A stretch of 64,000 nt of DNA, taken from positions 2,170,001-2,234,000 of the forward strand of contig NZ_CP115784.1 in the NCBI RefSeq assembly GCF_027913215.1, in the 5' to 3' direction. A program made the position numbers and the translations under genes. Origin of the DNA: Paracoccus aerodenitrificans (GTDB taxonomy: Bacteria; Pseudomonadota; Alphaproteobacteria; Rhodobacterales; Rhodobacteraceae). The notes below the pieces were generated by a model, which was not told where the DNA came from, ran no database searches, and saw only the letters and a list, made by a program, of their open reading frames with translations. Shown in pieces: positions 55,684 through 64,000 of the stretch (positions are counted from its first letter, which is position 1; every line of letters begins with the position of its first letter).

Positions 55684-56289
55684 ATGCCGGAACGCAGTGA
55701 AGCCAGCAATCATGGAACGCCCCGGGAGCGCGTGATCTGGGATCCGCTTCTTCGGGTCTTTCACTGGTTGCTGGCGGGTTTTGTCATTGCTGCATGGCTT
55801 CTCGGAAAATATGGCCCGAATGTCATGACCTGGCATTTCTGGTGCGGCTATGTCGTGACCGGGCTGCTGCTGTTTCGTCTTGTCTGGGGGTTTGTCGGCC
55901 CTCCGGAGGCGCGGTTTTCGCATTTCCTTCGGCGGCCATCGGCCATTGCCGGATATTGCCGTCACCTTTTCCTGCGTCAGCCAAGCCATTGGCCCGGCCA
56001 TAACCCGCTTGGCGCCTTGTCAGTGATTGCGATGCTTGCGGCGCTTGCCGCACAGGTCTCTACCGGGCTGATTTCGGACCCCGAGGATTATATCAATGTC
56101 GGACCGCTCGCCTCTTATGTTGGCAGCGAGATGGCAACAAATGCGGTGGACTGGCACGAGTTGGGTGCGAATATCGTCCTGATCCTCGTTCTGCTTCATG
56201 TCGCGGTTATCCTGTTTTACCGCTTCTGGAAGCGTGAGGATCTGGTCACGCCGATGATTACCGGCCGAAAAGAGGTGCGTGAGGAATAA
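55684..56289 (+). CDS. Cytochrome b561-type membrane protein
   Basis: A 201-residue membrane protein with four hydrophobic helices. Seen are heme-ligand His residues in WDPLLRVFHWLLAGF, MTWHFWCGYVVTGLLLFRLVWGFVG, then VDWHELGANIVLILVLLHVAVILFY. This is the b561 / Ni,Fe-hydrogenase-type cytochrome b fold that moves electrons across the membrane. Co-transcription with cytochrome c' suggests it supplies or takes electrons from it. Confidence 0.88.
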   Translation: MPERSEASNHGTPRERVIWDPLLRVFHWLLAGFVIAAWLLGKYGPNVMTWHFWCGYVVTGLLLFRLVWGFVGPPEARFSHFLRRPSAIAGYCRHLFLRQPSHWPGHNPLGALSVIAMLAALAAQVSTGLISDPEDYINVGPLASYVGSEMATNAVDWHELGANIVLILVLLHVAVILFYRFWKREDLVTPMITGRKEVREE

Positions 56290-56498
56290 CCCGTCCTTTC
56301 GCCCATAAAGAAAGCCCGTGCAGAAACAAATCGCTGCGCCGAAAACCTTACCGAACATGGTCGGCATGTTGGCCTGAAATCAGCGCAGATTGATCGAATC
56401 GCGGTTCCGTGCGAAGCTTGCGATACGAATTTGTCCGGATTTTCCGCGGCACATTCAGACTGCCCCGACGTGCAACAACCACGAAAGGAGCACACGTC

Positions 56499-56645
56499 AT
56501 GATCAAAATGCAAACTCTGGCCGCTGCTGCGGCAATTTCCCTGATCGCTGCGGCTTCGGCCTCTGCCGCCTGCTCAGGAAAACCACACGACAAAACGGCG
56601 GAAACCTCCGAGCCGGTCGTGTTGCAACCGCAAACCACCAGCTAG
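56499..56645 (+). CDS. Small exported peptide of unknown function
   Basis: 48 residues: a hydrophobic signal peptide (residues about 4-22, cleavage near ASA) leaves a mature polar peptide with one Cys (ACSGKPHDKTAETSEPVVLQPQTTS). An AAAGGAG site lies just before the ATG. I do not recognise a family. Its short length means it is easily missed. Confidence 0.65.
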   Translation: MIKMQTLAAAAAISLIAAASASAACSGKPHDKTAETSEPVVLQPQTTS

Positions 56646-56651
56646 GAACAT

Positions 56652-56678
56652 GCAGGGCGGCAGGTTCAGCCGCCCTGC
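56652..56678. repeat. 10-bp inverted repeat after the small peptide gene
   Basis: GCAGGGCGGC pairs with GCCGCCCTGC around a 7-nt loop between convergent genes, with no T-tract. It may act as a bidirectional transcript end. Confidence 0.65.
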
Positions 56679-56684
56679 CCCGAT

Positions 56685-58934
56685 CTAGTTAAACCTGTTG
56701 TCACGCGGAAAGCCGCGCGGAGCCATTCGTCCCGCCGTCGCCCGCTTGCCAAGCCATTCTGTGAGATCGGGCTCGGTTCTGGTGCGGCCGCCGCTTTCCT
56801 GCCAGCGAAGCCCCTCGGTCAGCGTAAGACAGACCGCGTCGGACAGGCCGCCATCCTTGAATTTCTGGATTCGCACGCCTTTGCCCCGCGCCATTTCGGG
56901 CAGTTCGTCCAGCGGGAAGATCAGCATCTTCCGGTTCTCACCGACACTGGCGACATGATCTCCCTGAACCACGCGGCATAAAAGCGCGTCGCCATTCAGC
57001 ACCTGTTTCCCCGATTTCGTCTGAGCCAGAATATCCGCCGCGTTTACGACGAAACCATTCCCCTCTTTCGAAGCGAGCAGATATTTCACACCCTCGCGCC
57101 ACGGGAACAGATCCACGATGGCGGCATCATTCGGCAGATCGACCATGAGCCGGACCGGCTCACCCAGGCCGCGACCGCCCGGAAGCTCATGCGCGGGCAG
57201 CGTATAGAACCGCCCGTTCGAGCCGAACAGCATCAGCTTGTCGGTCGTCTCGGCATGAAGCGCCATGAAGGGGCCGTCACCGTCACGGAACTTGACCTCG
57301 GCATCCAGAGGCTGATGGCCCTTCATCGCCCGGATCCAGCCCATTTTCGAGACGATCACCGTCACCGGCTCACGCTCGATCATCACGTCCATATCAACCG
57401 GCTGCACGTCGATTGTAGCGGAAATCTCGGTCCGGCGAGCGCCACCTTCGGCGGATTTGCCGAACTGGTTGCGGACCTCGCGCAGTTCTTCGGTGATGCG
57501 GCCCCATTGCAGGCCCTCATCCGAGATCAGCGCATTCAGCCCGTCCTGTTCTTCCAGCAGATTATCCCGCTCGGCCCGCAGCTCCATCTCTTCCAGCTTG
57601 CGCAGGGCACGCAGGCGCATATTCAGGATCGCTTCGGCCTGAACCTCGGTCAGACGGATTTCGACCCCGGCATCCGCACCCCAGTTCTCGGCCAGAAGCC
57701 CGGCCTTGGGATCGTCGTCATAGCGGATGATCTCGATCACCCGGTCGAGATTGAGGAAGGCGACGATATACCCCTCCAGCACCTCCAGACGTGCAGCGAT
57801 CTTTGCCAGACGATAATTGGTCCGCCGCAGCAGCACATCGCGGCGATGATCGAGAAATGCCCGCAGCACCTCTTTCAGCGAGCAGACACGCGGGACGCGC
57901 CCGTCGATCAGCACGTTCATGTTCAACCCGAAACGGATCTCAAGATCGGAGGATTTGAACAAAGCCGCCATAAGCTGCGCGGGATCGACGCTGCGGGTCT
58001 TGGGTTCCAGAACGATGCGCACATCCTCGGCGGATTCGTCGCGCACATCGGCGAGGATCGGCATTTTCTTGGTCTGGATCAGTTCGGCCAGACGCTCGAT
58101 CAGCTTGGATTTCTGCACCTGATAGGGGATTTCCGTGACCACGATCTGCCAGGTCCCGCGGCCAAGATCCTCTTGTTCCCAACGCGCCCGCAAACGCAGG
58201 CTGCCGCGCCCGGTGCGGTACGCCTCGCTGATCGTCTCGGCATCCTCGACCAGAACGCCGCCGGTCGGAAAATCCGGACCCTGTACGAAATTCAGCAATG
58301 TCTCGTCACGGGCATCCGGCGACTTGATCATATACAGACAGGCGTCGATCACCTCATGCAGATTATGCGGCGGAATATTCGTCGCCATCCCCACCGCAAT
58401 GCCCGAAGCGCCGTTACACAGCAGGTTCGGAAAGGCCGCCGGAAGCACGACGGGTTCGGTCAGGGTGCCGTCATAATTTGGCCGGAACTCGACCGCATCC
58501 TCGGTCAGCCCCTGCATCAGCGTATCGCCGGGATCGGCCAGCCGCGCCTCGGTATAGCGGGATGCCGCCGGGCTGTCCCCGTCGATATTGCCGAAATTCC
58601 CCTGCCCGTCGACCAGCGGGTAACGCATGGCGAAATCCTGCGCCAGACGCGCCATCGCATCATAGATCGCCGCATCGCCGTGAGGGTGGTAATTCCCCAT
58701 CACGTCCCCCGCGATCTTGGCCGATTTGCGGAAAGGCCCGTTCGGCGCAAGTCGCAATTCGCGCATCGCATAGAGGATGCGCCGGTGCACCGGTTTCAGC
58801 CCGTCACGGGCATCGGGCAACGCACGATTCATGATCGTGGACAGCGCATAGGTCAGATAGCGCTCACCAATCGCGCGTGAAAGCGGTTCCGCGCTGAGAT
58901 TCTCGGGCTGTTCGGGAATGATATCGTCGGACAT
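56685..58934 (-). CDS. parC: DNA topoisomerase IV subunit A
   Basis: A 749-residue enzyme that unlinks daughter chromosomes together with ParE. The breakage-reunion domain reads [33 protein letters not shown] and [15 protein letters not shown], whose Tyr (near residue 127) forms the covalent DNA link. Quinolone-pocket residues in [10 protein letters not shown] are unmodified. The C-terminal repeats are of the ParC type. It is the only gene of its orientation here, between the small peptide and SH3 genes. Confidence 0.96.
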   Translation of the reverse strand: MSDDIIPEQPENLSAEPLSRAIGERYLTYALSTIMNRALPDARDGLKPVHRRILYAMRELRLAPNGPFRKSAKIAGDVMGNYHPHGDAAIYDAMARLAQDFAMRYPLVDGQGNFGNIDGDSPAASRYTEARLADPGDTLMQGLTEDAVEFRPNYDGTLTEPVVLPAAFPNLLCNGASGIAVGMATNIPPHNLHEVIDACLYMIKSPDARDETLLNFVQGPDFPTGGVLVEDAETISEAYRTGRGSLRLRARWEQEDLGRGTWQIVVTEIPYQVQKSKLIERLAELIQTKKMPILADVRDESAEDVRIVLEPKTRSVDPAQLMAALFKSSDLEIRFGLNMNVLIDGRVPRVCSLKEVLRAFLDHRRDVLLRRTNYRLAKIAARLEVLEGYIVAFLNLDRVIEIIRYDDDPKAGLLAENWGADAGVEIRLTEVQAEAILNMRLRALRKLEEMELRAERDNLLEEQDGLNALISDEGLQWGRITEELREVRNQFGKSAEGGARRTEISATIDVQPVDMDVMIEREPVTVIVSKMGWIRAMKGHQPLDAEVKFRDGDGPFMALHAETTDKLMLFGSNGRFYTLPAHELPGGRGLGEPVRLMVDLPNDAAIVDLFPWREGVKYLLASKEGNGFVVNAADILAQTKSGKQVLNGDALLCRVVQGDHVASVGENRKMLIFPLDELPEMARGKGVRIQKFKDGGLSDAVCLTLTEGLRWQESGGRTRTEPDLTEWLGKRATAGRMAPRGFPRDNRFN

Positions 58935-59001
58935 GACACGGATTTATGCCGCAGAAGCCGTCCGGTCCAGCCGGAAAACATCGCTTGCCGCCAAACCTGC
59001 C

Positions 59002-59027
59002 GGAACGGTCCACTTGTCAGAGGCGTT
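59002..59027 (+). promoter_or_regulatory. EcfG-type promoter of the SH3 gene
   Basis: GGAAC (59002-59006), 17 bp, CGTT (59024-59027), 66 nt before the start codon. Confidence 0.65.
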
Positions 59028-59093
59028 AGGCTCGCATTATTCCCCCATTAACCTCGCTTAACGGGGCCTCTGAAGCAGGGTGTTACAGAAACA

Positions 59094-59615
59094 ATGTTCA
59101 AGCTGATCTTTGTGACGCTGATCGCGTTCTTCGCAGTGTTGTTCGTGTATGGAGACGGCGAGACACGACGCGTCACCGCTGCGCCGACCGAGCCTGCCAC
59201 CGAGGCCGCTCCGCAGGAAAACCGCGCGGCCGAAGCAGCAGAGGAAGCGGCGGCAGAGGCACGGGCCCAGGCGGAATCCGAAAGCGCGGCACAGCAAAGC
59301 GCAGCCGAGGTCGAGCAGACCCCGGAACAGCGTCCCCGATATGCCGGACCAGAGCTGCGCCCCTCTCCCGAATACGCCAATCAGCAGCCTGCGGAAGATC
59401 TGGCCGAAGCACCGACCGATACGCTTTACGTCACCGGCAGTTCGGTGAATTTCCGCGCCGGACCGACAACCTCGGATAACGTGGTCGGACGATTGTCACG
59501 GGGCCAGATCGTGACCGCCATCGGCCCTCGTACCGGGGATTGGGTGGAAATCCGGGACGGTCAGGGCCGCACCGGCTTCATGTCGGCGCAATTCCTGTCC
59601 GCCGACCAGCCATAA
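59094..59615 (+). CDS. Membrane-anchored SH3-domain protein
   Basis: A 173-residue protein with a single hydrophobic N-terminal helix (residues about 3-20, no clear signal-peptidase site). A long Ala/Glu/Gln-rich linker (30-115) comes next, then a bacterial SH3 domain (about 118-170): LYVTGSSVNFRAGPTTSDNVVGRLSRGQIVTAIG...GRTGFMSAQFL. Such SH3_3 domains usually bind peptidoglycan or peptides in the periplasm. It lies next to the murD end of the peptidoglycan cluster. The EcfG-type promoter supports stress-linked expression. Confidence 0.85.
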   Translation: MFKLIFVTLIAFFAVLFVYGDGETRRVTAAPTEPATEAAPQENRAAEAAEEAAAEARAQAESESAAQQSAAEVEQTPEQRPRYAGPELRPSPEYANQQPAEDLAEAPTDTLYVTGSSVNFRAGPTTSDNVVGRLSRGQIVTAIGPRTGDWVEIRDGQGRTGFMSAQFLSADQP

Positions 59616-59631
59616 AGGCGTTCGCATCAGG

Positions 59632-61026
59632 TCAGAGCGCGTTCACCAATGCGGTGAAATGCTCGCCGCGTTTCTCGAAATTAGGATATTGATCGAAGCT
59701 TGCCGCAGCGGGGGCCAGCAACACCGTCTCACCGGGCTGCGCTTCCGCATGGGCGCGGGCGATGGCAGCCTCCATCGTGTCCGAGACCTCATGCGGCGTA
59801 TCTCCAAGCTGAAGCGCGAAATCCCTGGCGGAGTGGCCGATCAGATAGGCTTTCACCACATTCCCCAGATGGGGCTGCAAGGCAGCAATGCCGCCATCCT
59901 TCCCAAGCCCGCCCGCGATCCAGCGGATATTACGGAACGCCTGCAAAGCCTGCTCGGCGGCGTCGATATTCGTCGCTTTCGAGTCGTTCACATAGCGCAC
60001 GCCATTCAGCTCGCGCACGGTCTGGCTGCGATGCGGAAGCCCGGCAAAGCTGTGAAACGCTGCCTCGATATCACGAGGAGCAAGCCCCACGGCCCGGCAG
60101 GCAGCATAGGCGGCGCAGGCATTCTGATGATTATGCGTCCCGGGCAGGCCGGTCACCATCCGCAGATCGATCGAGGCGACCTGACGGCCCTTGCGATTTT
60201 CGCTGAGAAATCCTTTTCGCGCGAAAACACCCCAGGCGAAGCTGTCGAGCTTCTGGCCCGAAGAAATCCGGATCACCCGGTCATCGCCGGGCCCCTGCCC
60301 CATCTGATTGGCGAGATAGCGCCCCTCGATCTCATCCACCCCGATCACGCAGCGATCCGGGCCGCCTTCCGCAAATAACCGTCGCTTGGCGGCAAAATAG
60401 CCGCCCGGCCCGCCGTGACGGTCCAGATGATCCGGCGACAGATTAGTGAAGACTGCCACATCCGGCGTCAACGCCCGGGCAAGATCGGTCTGATAGGATG
60501 ACAACTCGATCACCACCACCTCGCCGTCATGGGCGGGTTCAAGCGACAGGACTCCGGTGCCGATATTGCCACCCATCTGAACCGGACGGCCAATGCTTTG
60601 CAGAATGTGGTGAATCAGCGCCGTGGTGGTGGATTTCCCGTTCGAGCCGGTCACCGTAATAACCTTCGGCATGGTTGCGAAATCATCCCAGTCCGGCGTC
60701 GCAAAGCTGCGGAAGAACAGCCCGATATCGTTATCGACAGGGATTCCCAGTTCAAGCGCCCTCGCAATAACCGGGTTCGGGTCGGGGTAAAGATGCGGAA
60801 TGCCGGGCGAGGTGATCAGCGCCGTGATCCCCTCCCATGCCTCGGCGCGGTTGAGATCGCGGATCTCCAGCCCCTCGGTCTCTGCCTGCGCACGGGCCTC
60901 TTGCCCATCATCCCAGACCACGACATGCGCCCCACCCGCCTGTAACGCTGCGGCAGTGGCTTTGCCCGAACGGCCGAGGCCGAGGACGGCGATTATCTGG
61001 CCGGAGACGCCTTGGACGGGGATCAT
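59632..61026 (-). CDS. murD: UDP-N-acetylmuramoyl-L-alanine:D-glutamate ligase
   Basis: Adds D-Glu to UDP-MurNAc-L-Ala in the cytoplasm, an early peptidoglycan step. Of 464 residues, the N-terminal UDP-binding part has [10 protein letters not shown], the ATP loop is GSNGKSTT at residues 127-134, and the Mur ligase DNA-like motif is LPHRSQTV...NDSKATN. The start is the ATG at 61026; AGAGGA lies before it. In other bacteria ftsW and murG come next, but here an SH3 gene and parC follow. Confidence 0.97.
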   Translation of the reverse strand: MIPVQGVSGQIIAVLGLGRSGKATAAALQAGGAHVVVWDDGQEARAQAETEGLEIRDLNRAEAWEGITALITSPGIPHLYPDPNPVIARALELGIPVDNDIGLFFRSFATPDWDDFATMPKVITVTGSNGKSTTTALIHHILQSIGRPVQMGGNIGTGVLSLEPAHDGEVVVIELSSYQTDLARALTPDVAVFTNLSPDHLDRHGGPGGYFAAKRRLFAEGGPDRCVIGVDEIEGRYLANQMGQGPGDDRVIRISSGQKLDSFAWGVFARKGFLSENRKGRQVASIDLRMVTGLPGTHNHQNACAAYAACRAVGLAPRDIEAAFHSFAGLPHRSQTVRELNGVRYVNDSKATNIDAAEQALQAFRNIRWIAGGLGKDGGIAALQPHLGNVVKAYLIGHSARDFALQLGDTPHEVSDTMEAAIARAHAEAQPGETVLLAPAAASFDQYPNFEKRGEHFTALVNAL

Positions 61027-61052
61027 GGAGTCCTCTTTCTGCACGGGTGTCA

Positions 61053-61102
61053 GCGGGGGCTGTCTGCCCCCGCACCCCCGAGGATATTTCAGCCAGTGTG
61101 AA
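61053..61102 (+). repeat. Intergenic hairpin repeat, copy B
   Basis: GCGGGGGC/GCCCCCGC stem (61053-61073) followed by ACCCCCGAGGATATTT and a TGAA tail. It matches copy A (11349-11396) but is on the plus strand, opposite to the flanking mur genes. Confidence 0.75.
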
Positions 61103-61117
61103 GGTAAAAGCGGAGGA

Positions 61118-62200
61118 TCACCGCAGCTTCAGCGTCGCCAACCCGATCAGCGCCAGTACAAGCGCAATAATCCAGAAGCGGATCACGATCTGGCTTTCCT
61201 TCCAGCCCATCTTCTCGAAATGGTGGTGGATCGGGGCCATCAGGAAGACGCGTTTGCCGGTGCGCTTGAAATAAAGCACCTGAATAATGACCGACAGGGC
61301 CTCGACCACGAACAGGCCTCCGACAATCGCGAGGACGATTTCATGCTTTGTCACGACGGCAATCGCTCCCAATGCGCCACCAAGCGCCAGTGAGCCGGTA
61401 TCGCCCATGAAGACCGCAGCGGGTGGCGCGTTGTACCACAGGAACCCAAGCCCGCCGCCGATCAGGGCGGCAACGAAGATCACGATCTCGCCCGCGCCGG
61501 GAACGCCGTGCAGGCCGAGATATTCCGCGAAATTCGCGTTGCCGACCATATAGGCGATCACACCGAACGTGGCTCCTGCGATCATCACCGGCATGATCGC
61601 CAGCCCGTCCAGACCATCCGTCAGGTTCACCGCATTGGCCGCGCCGACGATCACGATCATGGCGAAGGGAATGAACAGAATGGACAGATTCAGCAGCGCA
61701 TCCTTGAAGAACGGAAAGGCAAGCTGCCCGGTCAGCCCTTCGGGGTGCAGGAACATCGTCCAGGCCGAGGCGATGAAAGCCAGACCGAAGCCAAGCGCCA
61801 TGCGGATGCGCCCAGAGACGCCTTTGGCGTTGTGCTTGCTGACCTTGGCGTAATCGTCGGCGAAGCCAATCGCGGCATACCCATAGGTCACCATCAGCAC
61901 GATCCAGATATAGCCGTTGGACAGCCGCGCCCACATCAGCGTACCAACCAGCAGTGCCGAAAGGATCAGGATCCCGCCCATTGTCGGGGTGCCTGCCTTG
62001 ACGAAATGCCCCTCGGGGCCGTCATCGCGGATCGGTTGACCCTTTTTCTGGACCCGGCGCAGATAGTCGATCAGCGGCTTGCCGAACAGGAACGCAAAGA
62101 TCAGCGCGGTGAAGAAGGCCCCTCCGGCCCGGAAGGTGATGTAACGGAAAAGGTTGAAGATCCCGTCGCCGCCATTCAGTTCGGACAGCCAATACAGCAT
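61118..62200 (-). CDS. mraY: Phospho-N-acetylmuramoyl-pentapeptide transferase MraY
   Basis: Makes lipid I from UDP-MurNAc-pentapeptide and undecaprenyl phosphate. A 360-residue membrane protein with about ten helices. The Asp-rich motifs [25 protein letters not shown] (first cytoplasmic loop) and [13 protein letters not shown] are present, with the later [11 protein letters not shown], all typical of MraY. It begins 3 bp after murF and precedes murD. Confidence 0.98.
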   Translation of the reverse strand: MLYWLSELNGGDGIFNLFRYITFRAGGAFFTALIFAFLFGKPLIDYLRRVQKKGQPIRDDGPEGHFVKAGTPTMGGILILSALLVGTLMWARLSNGYIWIVLMVTYGYAAIGFADDYAKVSKHNAKGVSGRIRMALGFGLAFIASAWTMFLHPEGLTGQLAFPFFKDALLNLSILFIPFAMIVIVGAANAVNLTDGLDGLAIMPVMIAGATFGVIAYMVGNANFAEYLGLHGVPGAGEIVIFVAALIGGGLGFLWYNAPPAAVFMGDTGSLALGGALGAIAVVTKHEIVLAIVGGLFVVEALSVIIQVLYFKRTGKRVFLMAPIHHHFEKMGWKESQIVIRFWIIALVLALIGLATLKLR

Positions 62201-62203
62201 TCG

Positions 62204-63583
62204 TTATGTCCCTGTGTTTCCGGCCATGTTCCCGGCCTTGCGCATCGCGTCAACGACGCGGCTGATATATGAACCTTTCGAGCCCTTGACGATCACCGTA
62301 TCGCCCTCTCGGACGAGTTCGTCCAGACGCGAGGCCAGATCATCGGCTTTTTCCGACCAGACCCCGCGTTTTTCCGCCGGCAGAGCGTCGTGCATATGGC
62401 GCATAAGGGGGCCTGCGGAATGCACAATCCCGATGGCCTCCATCGCCGGATCAGACGCCAGAAGACGATGTTGTTCCGCCTCATCCCCGCCCAGTTCCAG
62501 CATATCCCCGAGGATCGCGACCCGCCGCGCTCCGGGCAGGCGCGAGACAGTGCCGAGTCCCGCCCGCATCGAGCTTGGATTGGCGTTGAACGCATCGTCG
62601 ATCAGGCGGATGCCGCCAAGCTGTTCAACCCGGCCACGGCCTTTGGGCGGGGTCCAGTCCGCCAGCGATTTCGCGGCCTCGATCACATCGGCACCGATTG
62701 CGCTGACCGTGGCCAGCACTCCAATTGAATTGGCAGCGAAATGAGGCCCGACCGATTGCAAGGTGAAGTTGATGGGTTTGCCAGACAAGGCGGCACGGAC
62801 GCGCAGGGTCTCGCCATCCGGTTCGGAGGAGATCAGACGTGCTTCTCCGTCATCCCCGAAGGACAGGATCGGCGCACCCACATCATCCGCCGCTTCCCGC
62901 AGGATCGGGGTTGTGGAAAGCCCCGTCGGAATGATCGCCGCACCGCCCGGCACCAGCCCGCTGAAGATCGCCGCTTTTTCCCGTGCGATCCCGTCCAGCC
63001 CCTCAAATGCCGCCATATGCGCCGCAGCAATCGTGGTGATCAGCGCGGCATGGGGGCGAGCCATCCGCGCCAGCGGCGCGATTTCGCCAGGATTGCTCAT
63101 GCCGATTTCGATAATCGCGAAATCGCTGTCCCGAGGCATCCGCGCCAGTGTCAGCGGCACCCCCCAATGGTTATTATAGGATGCCTCGGCAGCATGAAGC
63201 TTCCCCTGCCGGGCCAGAGCAGCCCGGAGCATCTCCTTGGTCGAGGTCTTACCGACCGAGCCGGTCACGCCGATCACCTTCCCCTGCATACGCTCACGGG
63301 CCGCCCTTCCCATCGCCTCAAGCGCGGGCAAAACGTCATCGACGATCAGCAGAGGCAGGTTTTCGGGCAGATTTTCCGGCACCCGGCTGACAAGCACCGC
63401 CGCAGCGCCTTTCTGGAAGGCCTGCGCGACGAAGTCGTGGCCGTCACGCGTATCGCTGAGCGCGACAAACAACTCTCCGGGCTGGATCGAGCGCGTGTCG
63501 ATGCTGACACCTGTCGCCTGCCACTCGCCCGTATTCCGGCCGCCTGTCGCCTTCGCCGCATCGTCAGAGGACCAGAGCGCCAT
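62204..63583 (-). CDS. murF: UDP-MurNAc-tripeptide:D-Ala-D-Ala ligase
   Basis: Adds D-Ala-D-Ala to complete the pentapeptide. Of 459 residues, the N-terminal UDP-binding part is residues 1-100 (VSIDTRSIQPGELFVAL), the ATP loop is GSVGKTST at 108-115, and the Mur ligase core has YNNHWGVPLTLARM...EIGMSNPGEIAPL. The start overlaps the murE stop by one base. Confidence 0.97.
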   Translation of the reverse strand: MALWSSDDAAKATGGRNTGEWQATGVSIDTRSIQPGELFVALSDTRDGHDFVAQAFQKGAAAVLVSRVPENLPENLPLLIVDDVLPALEAMGRAARERMQGKVIGVTGSVGKTSTKEMLRAALARQGKLHAAEASYNNHWGVPLTLARMPRDSDFAIIEIGMSNPGEIAPLARMARPHAALITTIAAAHMAAFEGLDGIAREKAAIFSGLVPGGAAIIPTGLSTTPILREAADDVGAPILSFGDDGEARLISSEPDGETLRVRAALSGKPINFTLQSVGPHFAANSIGVLATVSAIGADVIEAAKSLADWTPPKGRGRVEQLGGIRLIDDAFNANPSSMRAGLGTVSRLPGARRVAILGDMLELGGDEAEQHRLLASDPAMEAIGIVHSAGPLMRHMHDALPAEKRGVWSEKADDLASRLDELVREGDTVIVKGSKGSYISRVVDAMRKAGNMAGNTGT

Positions 63584-64000
63584 CAGATTTTCCCGTCCAG
63601 AGCAGCAACCGCAACCGAGGCCTGTTCCGCATCGTCGAAGGGAAAGACATCGCTGCCGACGATCTGGCCGGTTTCATGTCCCTTCCCAGCAACCAGAAGC
63701 GCATCGCCCGGCTGCAAAGCATCCACTCCACGCAGGATCGCCTCGGCCCGGTCGCCGATCTCGGTAGCATCGGGACCCGCGCCCTTCATGACCTCGGCCC
63801 GGATAGAGGCCGGATCCTCGCTGCGCGGATTGTCATCGGTGACGATCACAACATCGGCGAAATCTTGCGCCGCCTGCCCCATCAGCGCACGTTTGCCTTT
63901 GTCGCGGTCGCCGCCCGCGCCCAGAACGACAATGATCCGTCCCATCACATGAGGCCGCAGCGATTGCAGCGCCGCGATCACCGCGCCGGGTTTATGCGCA
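63583..64000 (-). CDS. murE: UDP-MurNAc-dipeptide:meso-diaminopimelate ligase (C-terminal part)
   Basis: Adds the third peptide residue. Only the last 138 codons are in the window; the gene runs off the right edge. The DNPR motif (DDNPRSEDP) marks selectivity for meso-diaminopimelate, and [16 protein letters not shown] is the conserved end of MurE. It is first in the part of the dcw order seen here: murE, murF, mraY, murD. Confidence 0.95.
   Translation of the reverse strand, partial: AHKPGAVIAALQSLRPHVMGRIIVVLGAGGDRDKGKRALMGQAAQDFADVVIVTDDNPRSEDPASIRAEVMKGAGPDATEIGDRAEAILRGVDALQPGDALLVAGKGHETGQIVGSDVFPFDDAEQASVAVAALDGKI

Overview
The window looks like chromosomal DNA of an alphaproteobacterium of the order Rhodobacterales, most probably a Paracoccus-like member. 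I infer this from the high GC coding style, the hdaA-ppk-ppx group, NnrU, a cytochrome c' gene followed by a cytochrome b561-type gene, a Mn-dependent pyrophosphatase, and the sequence of the rpoB, L10 and EF-Tu genes. I ran no database search, so the genus is an inference.

Region by region. 1-3800: 5' part of sdhA with sdhD and sdhC (minus), a DUF1737/NnrU pair and a TauE-like permease. 3868-13450: malate dehydrogenase, PRPP synthetase, a DsbA-like isomerase with an overlapping hydrolase, threonine aldolase, YcgN, RibF, a gamma-glutamylcyclotransferase, a HAD phosphatase, Mn-pyrophosphatase and a TraB/GumN protein. 13527-15671: groESL with a CIRCE operator. 15842-23000: a secreted hydrolase, Ppx and Ppk, HdaA, an AI-2E-type permease and a DUF1489 protein. 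23042-30711: a 7.6 kb integrated island bounded by tRNA-Gly(CCC) and a 14-bp copy of its 3' end. 30885-34321: tRNA-Val, a methyltransferase and lon. 34497-53950: the tuf / tRNA-Trp / secE / nusG / rplKAJL / rpoB / rpoC cluster on the minus strand, with unusual passengers. 54160-59615: a TerB/DUF533 protein, cytochrome c' and b561, a small secreted peptide, parC and an SH3 protein. 59632-64000: the murE-murF-mraY-murD part of the dcw cluster.

The most interesting points are regulatory or contextual. (i) Two identical 10-bp palindromes lie exactly 21 bp apart upstream of sdhC. (ii) Three GGAAC-N16/17-CGTT promoters of the EcfG (general stress sigma factor) type each lie 60-66 nt before a start codon, at the ferritin-like DUF892 gene, the TerB/DUF533 gene and the SH3 gene. 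(iii) An FNR/Nnr-type box precedes cytochrome c'. (iv) A hexapeptide acyltransferase gene sits between rpoB and rpoC, and a sulfotransferase-like gene between tRNA-Trp and secE. (v) The island carries a phage-like RNase HI gene coupled to an uncharacterised zinc-ribbon gene, and a PIN-like nuclease gene broken by a single in-frame amber codon. (vi) A hairpin-plus-GAGGATATTT intergenic repeat occurs twice, once in each orientation.

The window is mostly housekeeping: TCA cycle, translation and transcription, chaperones, peptidoglycan precursors and polyphosphate. The tRNA-Gly island and the passengers in the ribosomal/RNA polymerase cluster are the accessory parts.
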